Both the position numbers and the translations under genes were made by a program. This document shows, piece by piece, positions 21,732-32,414 of a stretch of DNA of 64,000 bases. The stretch's first letter is position 1, and every line of letters starts with the position of its first letter. The notes below the pieces were generated by a model. The model did no database searches. It worked only from the letters and a program-made list of their open reading frames with translations, and was not told the origin of the DNA. The stretch is from Triangularia verruculosa (taxonomy: Eukaryota; Ascomycota; Sordariomycetes; Sordariales; Podosporaceae). Location: NCBI GenBank assembly GCA_033296885.1, contig MU863882.1, positions 1 to 64,000 on the forward strand, read 5' to 3'.

Positions 21732-22595
21732 ATGTCCGACAACGTAGGCCTCTCCACCCCCCGCGGCTCCGGTACCTCAGGCTACGTCCAGCGCAACCTC
21801 GCCCACCCCCATCACCACCAATCCTCCCGCCTCAACCCCTACTCCCGTCCCCCCCCCCCCTCCTCCTCCCTCCACACCCAGCGCAAACCCGACCAAGGCC
21901 TCCTCGACCACGACCGCAAGCGCCAGATCGAAGTAAAAGTCTTTGCCTTGCGCGACGAGCTCGAAGAAGCAGGTGAACTCACCGAAGAACAAATCGACGA
22001 AAAATGCGATGCGCTAAGGGAGAAGCTAAAGAAGGAAGCAGACAAGGGAGGTGTAGGACCAAGGAGAAATATCAAGAGCTTCCAGGTCCATGAGCTGGCT
22101 GATGCGAAGATGAAGGAGAGTGAGAGGTTGAGGCAGGCGTTGAGGATTAGCAAAGACTATGAGGAGGGTGGGCATTGGAGAAGGCAGGAGGAGAGGAAGA
22201 GGGGTGCGATGGGGGAGGGAGTTGAGGCGGAGGTGAAGAGACAGGATGAAGGTGGGAGAGATGGTAGGGGCCCGCCGAGGGAGAGGGCTCAAGGGAGGGA
22301 CAGGGACCAATACCGTGATATGGATCTTGGTCAGGGTGAGAGACCCCGGGAGAGAGATGATAGTAGGGAGCGGGAGGATAGCCGGGAGAGGTATAGAGGG
22401 CGGAGTCCTAGCCGGGACAGGTACGATAGTCGCGAGCGCAGTCCCAGTAGGGACCGCGACGATAGCAGGGATAGGTATAGGGAACGGAGTGCTAGTCAGG
22501 ATCGGTATCAGGATAGGAGAGGGAGAGATGACCGGGACGATTATGATGACGAGGATCGTGGCGATAGGTATAGAGAGAGGGATGATAGGCGGTGA
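21732..22595 (+). CDS. cwc21: Pre-mRNA splicing factor CWC21 (SRm300/SRRM2-related, cwf21 domain)
   Basis: Component of the activated spliceosome, bound near Prp8 and Snu114. Single exon, 287 aa, beginning in an AAAATGTC context. The N-terminus (SDNVGLSTPRGSGTSGYVQ) is the conserved CWC21/SRRM2 leader that contacts the spliceosome core. The cwf21 domain follows at about residues 59-100 (DHDRKRQIEVKVFALRDEL then GELTEEQID). The C-terminal half is charged and becomes an imperfect array of Arg/Asp/Ser/Glu units such as SREREDSRERYRG and SPSRDRYDSRE, an RS-like tail longer than that of budding yeast Cwc21. A C12 run at 21849-21860 lies in the coding sequence and encodes prolines; a length error there would shift the frame, but the downstream domain is intact. 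Confidence 0.95.
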   Translation: MSDNVGLSTPRGSGTSGYVQRNLAHPHHHQSSRLNPYSRPPPPSSSLHTQRKPDQGLLDHDRKRQIEVKVFALRDELEEAGELTEEQIDEKCDALREKLKKEADKGGVGPRRNIKSFQVHELADAKMKESERLRQALRISKDYEEGGHWRRQEERKRGAMGEGVEAEVKRQDEGGRDGRGPPRERAQGRDRDQYRDMDLGQGERPRERDDSREREDSRERYRGRSPSRDRYDSRERSPSRDRDDSRDRYRERSASQDRYQDRRGRDDRDDYDDEDRGDRYRERDDRR

Positions 22596-22839
22596 ACGAT
22601 TGGGAAAATGGTAGGAGACTGGGAATCCGGCAGTCAGAAGTGTGCGTTGTGGTGAAGATTGAGTCTTCAAAGCATGGCGTTTGGAGTTGAATCTGGAGGA
22701 AATCGGTAGAAGAATGTTAGTATGGTATACTTTGGTATATATGCCTGACACACGCGCCTATTCCAGCTTGGTGGTCAAAAATAGAACAGCTGTGGCTGTA
22801 CACGAGGTGGAAGTCTGCCATGTTTGATATAGTAGACAT

Positions 22840-24205
22840 TTATATTGTGATATCGAACCTCACAGGTTCCACATTTTGTTGTTTGGAAGGGTAGACCCAT
22901 ATGGTAAGCGTCACCTCCCCGGTATCTGGATCTTGCTTGACCAGACTCATCTTGGCCGCATTGTCCCAGATGGCCTTCTGTACCCTATAAAACTCTGCCC
23001 TATTCGTAAACGGAAACTTCTTACTCCAGCTCAACCCAAGCAAGCACCATTCCCAGATAACCCGCTCATCAACAGACTCCTCCTTGAACTCCTTCGGGCT
23101 GTAGACCGCAGGGTTCTCATACTTCATCAGAGAATCTGCTACCAGCTGCCGAAATGCTTCAACATTAAGAGCTCCCGCAGCTGACGTGAGCAACAGTTCT
23201 CGGTATCTGTTGAACTCGGCAGTCTTCCCCAGAGGCACCGTTCTCGCATACTCGACTAAGGCAGGGGCGTACCGGAGCTCTTCGGCGGCGACCTTGAACG
23301 CTTCGCTCGCCTCGTCCAGTTGGCCCTTTTTCTTGAGAAGCTGACCGAGCTTGTAGTAGCAGGACTTCTCGTAGGCGAATCTTAGAGGGCGCCCGGTGCC
23401 TTCCTTGGAACTCCCGTCTGATTCAAAGTCGCCAGGTAGGAGTGGTGGCATGATGCTTTTGCGTAGCTGAGCAGCTGCGAGAGCTTGCTGGAAGAAACGA
23501 AGCGCGGCGCTTTCATCTTGTTCTCGTAGGGCTATGAGACCCTGGACAGTGAGGATGTCGGGATCTCGTGTGGTTCGGGCGAGCACTCTGAAGCGAGTCT
23601 CGACGTCACGGAAGTAGGGCTGGAGGCGGGCCTCGTAGAATTTGTCCATTTGAGCTAGAAGCTTCATGAGGGAGACGGTGGAGGGGTTGTAGCCCATGGC
23701 GGAGGCTGTGGCTAGGATGTGCATGCAGAGTTTCTGGCCGGATACGGACCAGAGTGTGATGGCTGCATAGTGGAGGTCGATTGGCTCGAATCCATATTCT
23801 GGGAATGGCTTAGCACTCAATATCTACCGACTTTGGGGGTTTCAGACATGGCCGCCCTTGTCCAAGCTGCATACCACTTTGGAGCTTTGCCTGCCAGGCC
23901 AAGGCCTGGCTGGTTGCAATATTGCAATACACGCGCACCACTTGTTCCAACCGCTCAATGGTGATACCCTCCGGTACTCGGAGGGTCTGGCCCCTTTCTA
24001 AGCGCTGCCAGGCTTCCTGCGAAGGGATCTCGTCGTCTGTGAATAAACGTTTGGCTTCAACCTGCCGCCTGGCTGTGCGGTACACATGATGACGGACTTG
24101 ATATGCCTGGTGTGTCTGAAGTGGCGGTAGTCGGGTTCGTACAAATGATTCGAAGAATATCCTCTGTAATGGTCTTGCCGTGGCAAGACAAGCTCGAGGT
24201 AGCAT
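22840..24205 (-). CDS. Mitochondrial-type helical-repeat (TPR/Sel1-like) protein, function unknown
   Basis: Two exons: 24205-23875 and 23798-22840. The 76-bp intron (23799-23874; GTATGC donor, TGCTAAG branch, CCCAG acceptor) is placed so that LAWQAKLQS continues as EYGFEPIDLHYA; 429 aa. The N-terminus (MLPRACLATARPLQRIFFES) is Arg-rich without acidic residues, like a mitochondrial presequence. The body is mostly alpha-helical with TPR-like pairs (for example YYKLGQLLKKKGQLDEASEA and RDPDILTVQGLIALREQ). It is reminiscent of TPR proteins that assist respiratory complex biogenesis, but I cannot assign a role. An in-frame ATG at 24352 would add 49 residues and is a possible alternative start. It is divergent from the UTP16-like gene. 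Confidence 0.75.
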
Positions 24206-24700
24206 GATGGATGAGATGGGCAGAGCCGTTGTGGGTGAGGCTCGGAAATTGATGAGGCAGTGGCGATGGACAAGGTTATTCCATAGTGAGTGATGAGAAT
24301 TAAGACCTCCCGGTTGTATAATAGCAGACAGAAAGCGCTTCAAGTGCTGCAAACAGTGTCGCCTCGTTATGTCGTTGTTGTGAGATACTCATCGTGACTT
24401 CGATGAGCAGGGGTTAGGAAATGTGGGTCTGTCAATCAGGAGAAAGCTAGCCAATCACAGCGTCGGCGCGCAAGGAAAAAAAGTTTAGAGTGGACGACTG
24501 TTTGCTTCCTTTCTGAGCTTGACATCTTCATAAAAGTTTCAGCAACCATCAATCGCGCGTTTTGAACTTCCTGTCTTTCGGTAGGATCGACTTTTCGTCT
24601 CCTTACTCTGGTCGACACAAAGCGCAATAATTTCATACCAATCCAGCAAGCATTGCATTTACTCCAACCGAAACTCAAAATCGCAGTCTTGGCACTGAAA
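24206..24700. promoter_or_regulatory. Shared upstream region of the helical-repeat gene and the UTP16-like gene
   Basis: About 350-500 bp (depending on which start is used for the minus-strand gene) separate the two divergent coding sequences. No separate gene is supported. It presumably acts as a bidirectional promoter for a mitochondrial protein and a ribosome-biogenesis protein. Confidence 0.55.
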
Positions 24701-25877
24701 ATGGCACGGAAGACGGCGAACTCAATGAAGGCCGCCCAACCTGTGGCTGATGTCATTGAGCTATCATCAGACTCTGAGCCAGAAGCCGTTGAGACCAAGC
24801 CTCAGAAAACCCCAGCCCCGGAAAAGACGCCACAGGAAAAGCCTGGTCTCCCAGAGAACTGTGTGCAGCCGCTCCTCAAAGTCGTCGGCATCAAGTACAA
24901 AACCGACAAGACTGAGGAGAAGCCACAAGAAGCTCCCGTCTCAACACCAACAGGATCAAAAATGACTCTTCGCACGAGAGGCACCGGTTCAGCTAAGCAC
25001 AAACATGTCGGCATTGAGATCCCATTGCCATCATCGTCCATGTTGCGGAGGAAGGCCGGCGGTGAGGATGAGAGTGGGAATGAGAGCGGAAACGAAGTTT
25101 TCAAAACACCCATGGAACGCAGACATATCACATTCAACGGGAGCGATCAGGAGGATTTTGCCACTCCTAGTGAGGCCCCCAAGGAGAACCCCCTGGAGCT
25201 CCAGATTGATGGGGAAGCCGTGAAGGAGGACACCGCCAAAGAGGAGGTAGATGAAGGCGAGGAAGAAGAGGAGTCAGACGACGAGGCGCCAGAGGCTGTT
25301 TCAACGCGCGCGGCCGAGGTTCAGAGCACTAAAGCTGCTGAATCCGCTGCTAAGGCAATTGAAGAGTATGTTGCGCTTTGATTTGATTGGAGAGATTGTC
25401 TTGCTAACTCTTCATAGGAAAGAAGCTGCGGATAAACGCAAGAGACAAGAGCGTGATGCTCGTCTCAAGCAGCAGGCAAAGGAGAGGAAACAAGTCAAGA
25501 AGCCGGTTGTGGAAGCTGACTCAGATTCAGATATGGAAGAGCCAGCCCCAGCGCCGGCGGAAAAGAGAAAACGGGAAGTGCCCAAACTCTTGCCTCTTGA
25601 GTTTTTGGAGTCTGATGACGAGGAGGAGGACATTGCTCACGAGGACGACTCCGCAAACAGCAAGAGAAGGAAAATCAACGGGGTGGATCCAAAACTTCTG
25701 CGCGAGCCCAAGCTGCCGCGCGACCAACGGGTGGGAGAGACTGTATACCGTGTTGCGGTTAACAAGGACAGCGGGAAACTGGCACCGAAGGCCAAGAAGC
25801 AGTCTATGAACGCGAAACAGGCTCTTCTCATAAGAGGCCGGACGGCGAAAAAGACAACGGGCTTTCGCAGGCGCTAA
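24701..25877 (+). CDS. U3 snoRNP-associated protein, UTP16/Bud21-like
   Basis: Predicted nucleolar factor in the small-subunit processome for 18S rRNA maturation. Two exons: 24701-25365 and 25418-25877, with a 52-bp intron (GTATGT donor, GCTAAC branch, ATAG acceptor); 374 aa. The ATG sits in a GAAAATGGC context. The protein is low in complexity and highly charged, with acidic patches (EEEEESDDE), several basic KKRK-like stretches and a C-terminus ending GFRRR. The segment PKLLPLEFLESDDEEED (second exon) is the recognisable core of the fungal U3_snoRNA_assoc family (PF08297), and the basic RGRTAKKTTGF tail is typical. Because much of the sequence is compositionally biased, the family call rests on that core. 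Confidence 0.8.
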
Positions 25878-26753
25878 AAAAAAAAAGACCGGCAGGATGG
25901 GAGATCAAGCCAGGCTGACAAGCTTGACATATGGATGGAGGACCCGGCAGAACAACCGGTAGTCCGCGGTCTTGTCCGGCCGTTGTGGAGACTGCATAGC
26001 CGGTATTCAGTAACGGGGACCATAATGTGTTCTTGGCACTAGTGATGACGGAAGATTATGACGGTCCTGGTTTTTGCCGGTCAGTTGGGACTCGTGAGAA
26101 ATCGGGAATCTCAAGTAGCCGATGGTTAGATATTGAGAAGAGGGGTTCGATCAGATAATGTATGCTGCTGACAGCAGTAAAACGTATATAGGAAAGGCGC
26201 CGGCGATATGAAATTGGCCGCATATTCCCAAAACTCCGGACTCTTGTCAGAAAGCTCATTCTGTGTGACATCAGTATCTTCTTGTGAGACCCTGGTCGGT
26301 GGGAAGGAAACCAGATCTGACCAAGGTGGGATGTTGAGCCCAGCGCCACAATTCAGGTGGATAGCTCCTCTGAAGAGGCTACAAAGACCTCGGATACAAG
26401 ATGACATCTGTTTAGATAATGAAAGAGGTCTATATAATTTCATAGATTGGAAACCAGGAAGCAATAAACCACTCACATGTACCGTTGTTGCCATGCATTT
26501 CCAAGAGGCTGAGGCATATGGTGGGCTGTTTGGACCCGGTTCTTGCGCCAATTTAGACTCCACAGCTTCCATCCCACCTTCTGACGATCCTTGCCCCCCT
26601 GTCCAGAGCACCCTAGCTTCAAATACCCTCACCTCAGCTCTCAACAACACCACATTTCCTCAACCACCACAACACCTTTGAGATACCCCAAAACACATTT
26701 CGCCTTCATTACTAACTACAATTTATCCCAAGCACATACACAAATCGCCCAAA
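25878..26753. other. Upstream region of triosephosphate isomerase
   Basis: This 876-bp region lies downstream of the UTP16-like gene and upstream of the TPI gene. A 157-codon open frame (26208-26681, plus) shows no domain and probably overlaps the TPI promoter and 5' UTR. The last 100 bases before the TPI start are rich in C, A and T with few G, typical of a highly expressed fungal gene. Confidence 0.55.
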
Positions 26754-27714
26754 ATGGCTCGCAAGTTCTTCGTCGGCGGCAACTTCAAGATGTAGGTTTT
26801 ATCTACCCCGCCATGGAGATGATGCTCCAAAACCCCGCGGTCTAGGAGAGCTCGGAGACTGATCGGATCACACGTAGGAATGGGACCAAGGAGTCCATCA
26901 AGGCCATCATCAAGAACCTCAACGAGGCTCAATTGGACCCCAACGTTGGTATGTATTTGTCTTTTCCACTGCCGCTGTTCCCAAGACAGAACCGGAGGCT
27001 AACCCCCTGTCACAGAGGTCGTCATCGCCCCATCCCACCTCTACCTCCCCATCGCTGTCGATGCCGTGACCGCCAGCACCGTCTCCGTCGCTGCCCAGAA
27101 CGTCTACGCCAAGCCCAATGGCGCCCACACCGGCGAGGTCTCCGTTTCCCAGCTTAAGGATCTCGGCCTGAAGTGGACCATCACCGGCCACTCCGAGCGC
27201 AGAGCCGGCGGCGAGTCCGACGAGGACGTCGCCAACAAGACCAAGGCCGCCATCGACGGTGGTCTCTCCGTCATCTGGTGCTGCGGCGAGTCCCTCGAGG
27301 AGCGCGAGGCCGGCAACACCGTCGCTGTTGTCGAGAAGCAGCTGGCTGCTCTCGCCGCCAAGGTCACTGGTGATGACTGGAAGAAGATTGTCATTGCCTA
27401 CGAGCCCATCTGGGCCATCGGTACCGGCAAGGTCGCCACCACTGAGCAGGCTCAGGAGGTGCACGCCGCCATCCGCAAGTGGCTCAAGGCCAACGTCTCC
27501 GATGCTGTTGCTGACGAGACCCGTATTCTGTACGGTGGCTCGGTTTCTGCTAAGAACAGCAAGGAACTTGCCAAGCAGGCGGATATCGATGGTTTCCTTG
27601 TTGGCGGTGCCAGCTTGAAGCCTGAGTGTAAGTTGCTTCCTTTTTGATTTTGACACTAAACTTGAATACTGACAATACATAACAGTCGTCGACATCATCA
27701 ACTCCAACCAGTGA
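26754..27714 (+). CDS. tpi: Triosephosphate isomerase
   Basis: Glycolytic enzyme that interconverts dihydroxyacetone phosphate and glyceraldehyde 3-phosphate in the cytosol. Four exons: 26754-26791, 26878-26948, 27016-27627 and 27686-27714, with introns of 86, 67 and 58 bp; 249 aa, the usual length. The first exon encodes only 12 complete codons (MARKFFVGGNFK), and the intron splits the Met codon of KMNGTK. Active-site residues are visible: N10 and K12 in GGNFKMNG, H95 in TGHSERR and E166 in AYEPIWAIGTG. The phosphate-binding YGGSV and GFLVGGASL motifs follow. Codons are strongly biased to C in the third position, as expected for high expression. The last exon holds just nine codons (FVDIINSNQ). 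Confidence 0.98.
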
Positions 27715-28581
27715 GCGCGCGGCAATGTCCGTTTTATTGGGAATTAGCGTGGGCTTATACGGGATTTTAGGACAAAAAAGGAGCTTGCGAGGATATAGAA
27801 TGTGCGAGGAATGACAGCCTCCTATACCTATTAAATACCATGAATACCAATTAAACTGTCACTGCTAAGAGTATGCCTTGTATGTGAATTGATACAGTGC
27901 GAGTTGGAAGGTGTACACCTCAGTTTGACACCTCTATTGATACTCGAACACTGCTGTTTTCGATACACGGGCTTCCTTAGATATAGACGACACTAAGAAT
28001 CATGTTCCAGGTACCAGGAGACATATGTGTATTATATGAGGCATATACGAGCGTACCTTGGGAGCTGAGTAGTAGCGTAGCTAATGAAACGGTTGGCATG
28101 TTATGTAACACCAAGATGTTTGTCTTTCGTATCTTTCCCAATTCCTCCATGTGTCTTCGTCGAAGAGGACTGAATTACCTAGAGACATCAAACCTATTTT
28201 AAAACATATGGGTAGACTTCCAATACCAGCGGCACCGTCAAACGATCTAGCCGGCAGAACAGGCTATTCATCCAGATCTGTCCGTGGCTTGACGGTCACT
28301 CGGTGACACTAGCTCCAGCGTCAAAGCTGACGTATAGCGTCGTGATCTGGAGGTAGAAACGGAAATCCTTTTTCCAATGCGTAAAATCATGAATTTCAAC
28401 CCAGCCATACATATCTGAGTGGGTAGTGATATCGTTATTCTTAGTGTACACAGTTGGGCAGTTCCCGCAAGCCCAAATCAGCAACCCATATACGCCGTTG
28501 CCGTGAATTATCCATACAGTGGCATTCCAACCCACAAACCCGCCCTTATCCTTCCCCTTCCCACAGCGAGGTGGTAGTAAT
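27715..28581. other. Convergent intergenic region
   Basis: This 867-bp region lies between the 3' ends of TPI (plus) and mL43 (minus). Short open frames at 28002-28202 and 28296-28535 have no recognisable content. Expect the two 3' UTRs here. Confidence 0.6.
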
Positions 28582-29107
28582 CTACAAGGGCATGCCGTTG
28601 CCGTGATACGGGGACCAGATGCCTCTGACGGACTCGTTGACGGACCGGACGGGCTTGGTGACCTTCTTGAGCTTCTCGCCGCTGGCGTCGCGGAGGAGCT
28701 CGAGCTTCTTGAGGATCTCGTAGGGCTCCATGTTGCGGACGCAGATGGGCTTGGAGCGGCCGTTGATGTAGTGGCCGATGGCTACTGGGTGTTTGGCGGG
28801 GCGGGGGGAGACAGTGAATTCGATCTGGGGGTGGGCGGCGGCGAACTTGGGGAAGAGGGACTTGATGAAGCCGCTAGAACACAAGTCAGTATGCTGTAGA
28901 CTATTGGAGGGGGGCAGAGAACGTACTTCATGCCCTTTGAGCTACCAGCCCAGTCGCAGTAGTGGAGGTCTATCCTCTTGCATTGGAGAATGAAGGCACC
29001 AACGCCATTCTAAGATATCATGGTTAGGTTGATGGGTGATGAGGTATGGGAGGGGTAAGGAGACATACCCGGCCTTGGGAAACCGCCTGAAGTGCTTTTA
29101 CCGCCAT
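28582..29107 (-). CDS. Mitochondrial large-subunit ribosomal protein mL43 (MRPL51)
   Basis: Structural protein of the mitochondrial ribosome. Three exons: 29107-29069, 29009-28927 and 28873-28582, with introns of 59 and 53 bp; 137 aa. Splicing gives MAVKALQAVSQGR, then NGVGAFILQCKRIDLHYCDW, then SSKGMNGFIK joined across the second intron. This L51/S25/CI-B8 thioredoxin-like fold is recognisable from LHYCDWAGSSKGMNGFI, PQIEFTVSPRPAKHPVAIGHY and RNMEPYEILKKLELLRDASG. The length matches fungal mL43. It is divergent from U1-70K with about 410 bp between starts. Confidence 0.95.
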
Positions 29108-29516
29108 GGTCGCCGACGTCGTCTTCGCAGCAAGAACAGCATCACCTGGTGGGAATCAATTGCGATTTGGGGCAGGTCGGCAGAAAAGTGACCCCTGGGA
29201 AAAATAGGTGGGGAATTGTGGTTAGGAGTGAGCTGTGATTGGGTAGGAGGGGCTGGTGCACGGTTCACCCTTTGCTGGAGGACGTCGGCAGAAGGCAGCT
29301 TGCGTTTCTCAAACCAATCCATTCAACTCGCGCGACTTGTGATAATATTCATCATCTCTTTCAGCGCGCCGAATATCCCGCGCTTCTTGATTCCATTGAT
29401 CGAACCGGAATCCTGAGTGGATACTTTCACCAAAACCTCTCTTCATACTACCCGCCGAGAAATATCTTGCGGAGAACAGATCGCAATAGGAAAGAACAAC
29501 AACAGTCGCCGCAGCG
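29108..29516. promoter_or_regulatory. Shared upstream region of mL43 and U1-70K
   Basis: This 409-bp region lies between two divergent start codons. It contains no gene that I can support and presumably serves as promoter for both. The U1-70K side is rich in A (AAAGAACAACAACAG) just before the ATG. Confidence 0.6.
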
Positions 29517-31020
29517 ATGACCGACCGGCTCCCGCCCAATTTGCTGGCGCTCTTCGCGCCGCGCCCACCTCTGCGATGGGTGCCACCCTGCGACAAAGCT
29601 CCCGAGCAGCGAAAGACAGCGACCATCTCTGGCGTTGCCGACTTTTTGCCAGCCATGGAGGAATACAAAGAGATCCCGTATACCCCAACAGAAAGTTGGC
29701 TCGAGGCGCGCGACCGCAAGCAACGCGAGAAGAAGGAAGCTGCCGAAAAGCTCCTGACCGACGGTCCCCTCAACTGTCAGACATCCCACAAGCGACCATC
29801 ATATCGTAGTATGCTAACTAGAGTTTAGACAAGCCAAATGAGGATCCCAACATTCGTGGCGATGCCTTCAAGACGCTGATTGTAGCGCGTCTCGACTACA
29901 ATGCTGATGAGAAGGACCTCGAGCGCGAGTTTGGTCGGTTTGGGCCGATTGAACGTGTACGTTGCTATCTATCGCACCACCTCGAGAAAAACCAAACACA
30001 TGCTGACCGAAAGCAAACAGATCCGTATCGTCCGCGACACCCACGCCCATGAGAAGCCAAACAAGAAGCCGAAGCCGCACCGTGGTTACGCATTTGTCGT
30101 GTACGAGCGCGAGAAAGACATGAGAGGTAATGCTGCCCACATACAAACCATCATTCATCATTATGTTCGACGGGCGCCTGTATTCAGGAGACATGGCGCT
30201 CAAGAATGCCTGCCTCACAACTATTTCCCCCTTCCTTCCCCTTCCCCATCCCTTCTATTGCCTTCAAGGTAATTTCTTTTTCATGGTAAGGCGTGACTAA
30301 CAAGTGCGCCTCTGGCGCATGCTCGAATTAGCTGCTTTAGATCAGTGTGATGGCCTCCGCATTAGGGACCGCCGTGTCAAGGTTGATGTGGAGAGAGGCC
30401 GCACAGTCAAAGGATGGAAGCCTCGCCGTCTTGGTGGTGGGCTTGGTGGTCGAGGGTACACCAAAGCTGCGATGCCCAGACCGATGGGTCCTAGCGGGTT
30501 CGGTGGTGGTGGCTTCCGCGGTGGTTTTGGCGGTGGCTTCCGTGGAGGACGTGATCGTGGGTTCAGAGGCAATGCTGGTGGGTTCGGTGGTGGCGATCGC
30601 GGTTTCCGTGGAGGTGGTTTTGGCGGCGGTGGTGGTCGTCCCGGAGGTGGTGACCGCGGTTTCGGCGGTGGTGATCGTGGCTTTGGCGGTCCCCCTAACG
30701 CACCCAGCGGTCCTGGTGGAGGCTTCGGCGGTCGCGACAACCGTGATAATCGTCGGGATGGCCCTAGCGGTGGTGGGTATGGTGGTCGCGATGGCGGCTC
30801 ACGCTCATATGATGACAGATCTGGCGGCGGCGGCTTCCGCGATCGCAACCCTCGCCAATCCGGAAGCAATATGGAGCCCGTTCGACCCCGCGGAGACCAT
30901 GGTGGGTACAATGGCAGCAGCAGCGGCCGCGATTACGACAGACCAAGAGACCAGGACGAGTCCCGGAAACGTGGCTATGAAGGCGGCTACGAGGATCCCA
31001 GAAAAATTCGCCGATACTAG
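29517..31020 (+). CDS. U1 small nuclear ribonucleoprotein 70 kDa subunit (U1-70K)
   Basis: Binds stem-loop I of U1 snRNA and helps 5' splice site recognition. Four exons: 29517-29775, 29829-29956, 30021-30126 and 30332-31020, with introns of 53, 64 and 205 bp; 393 aa to the first stop. The N-terminal U1-70K leader (LPPNLLALFAPRPPLRW, YTPTESWLEARDRKQREKK) is well conserved. The RRM spans about residues 101-180, with RNP2 LIVARL, RNP1 RGYAFVVY and the downstream GRTVKGWKPRRLGGG. The tail is a Gly/Arg/Phe-rich RGG domain instead of the RS/RD/RE repeats of animal U1-70K. The frame continues open for 52 codons after the TAG at 31018-31020 (see next entry). Confidence 0.95.
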
Positions 31021-31179
31021 AAGCAAGACGAGGATGAGGACCGCAAACCACGCATTTACGATCAGCCAGACCACCGGGATCAGTCTAATTTTGTCTCTCG
31101 TCAGCCAGCTCGCCCGCAATCACCCCGCATTAAGCAGGAGCCTGGCACCACCCCTAGAAAGCTGCGTCGCTACTCTTAA
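31021..31179 (+). other. In-frame extension after the U1-70K stop codon
   Basis: Directly after the TAG of U1-70K the same frame reads 52 sense codons and ends with TAA at 31177-31179. The translation is hydrophilic and charged (KQDEDEDRKPRIYDQPDHRD at its start, SPRIKQEPGTTPRKLRRYS at its end), and its final RKLRRYS echoes the RKIRRY just before the TAG. It could be a C-terminal extension reached by stop-codon readthrough, by alternative splicing using the TACTAG as an acceptor, or a former coding end lost by a point mutation. Confidence 0.45.
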
Positions 31180-32414
31180 CTCTTGACAAGACAGCATGTC
31201 TGGTGGTGGGTATCACGATACTTTCTCTCACATCTTCTCTCTCTCGCCTCCATTCTTCCCTCCGACACGGGGTAAGCCGCCAGTTTTATCTCACAACAAG
31301 CACAGCCCTTCTGGATCAGCCTGTATGGCATTTCAATATGGGTAGGGGTTTGTGTGTCGACTATTGTAATATTCTCACCTACCTTCTGGGGCGAGTCAGG
31401 GTCCAGGTTCTACTGGAGCTTATCGCCCATGTTTTGACTGATCGTTTCCTGGCAATGTCGCGCCAAGAGCAAGTTCGGTCTGCAGTCTTGCCCCTCGGAA
31501 CCTTCAGTGGACAGTTATCAAGCCGCTACCATGTTTATTTGCGAAAGGCTTCCGATTCAACCAACCAAGCACCACCAACCAAGGTACAGCGAATTCTGAC
31601 CTCTTCTCTTTGTTGTATTTATTAGTGTTTCGCTTTGATCTCGTCCTTTCGAGCGTATCACATGCCCTCGCTATCGGGGTAAGGACACGAGCATGGAATG
31701 GAAATGGACCGGGGAAAATAATGGCGGGGAAAGAGTAAGGTTCCTGGTAGTCATCAGGCTGGACCCTCTACGAAACTCGCCTAGTCATGCCATACCTGAT
31801 GCTCGCAAGGCATTTGGGATAGATGGTATGGGATTAGATAGGTAAGGTCGGGAGGTAAGGAAATCACTGTTTTCCTTTGCTTTGACGGCCTAATTATGCA
31901 TAGCTGGATGCCATGATAAGATATGTGTAGGTAGCCAAGCCAGAACCTGGTAGGTAGCTCACTGTTTGACAGACTACAACCAAATTGCCGGTGAGATATT
32001 GATGCCTGCCTCAATGAGCTATTCACACGTTGAACTGAACGTCATTCGTCTCTTTCCAACATTCTTGTCGTTGTGAATTGGTTCGTTGACTGTCCCGTCA
32101 TTGACATAAAGTTCGGAAGGAAAAACCTCCCTCCTATCAGCGTGGGGTGTCCCACTTGCAGCTCAATCGCGGTGGGGCACTGCGCCTCACCGCCCAAAAA
32201 TTCCCATGGCAGAAAAAACCAAAAGTTTGGGGAACTGAACGGTCCCTCGATATGCCCGCCATAGCAGCGAGCGCCGGAGGAAACCAATCCACCTCTCGAT
32301 TTCGCATCCCAATTCTCAACCCCGATTGCCCACTTCTTCCTGGTCTCATTGCCTCAGTATCTGGGCAAATTATTTAATCAACTTCTAAACCGACCACACA
32401 ACCAAACCGCCAAA
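31180..32414. other. Intergenic, no supported gene
   Basis: This 1.2 kb region lies between U1-70K and MRT4, both on the plus strand. An open frame at 31203-31625 (140 codons) begins inside the likely 3' UTR and has no recognisable domain. The MRT4 promoter is expected in the last few hundred bases, which are A/C-rich close to the ATG. Confidence 0.6.

Noticed and set aside
23799..23820. Start of the helical-repeat protein at 23820
   Set aside because: The codon there is TTG, not ATG, and splicing at 23875/23798 joins it cleanly to an upstream exon with a presequence.
30342..30911. 189-codon minus-strand open frame rich in Pro/Arg
   Set aside because: It is the antisense of the Gly/Arg-rich tail of U1-70K; GGN and CGN codons read in reverse give CCN and open frames without being a gene.
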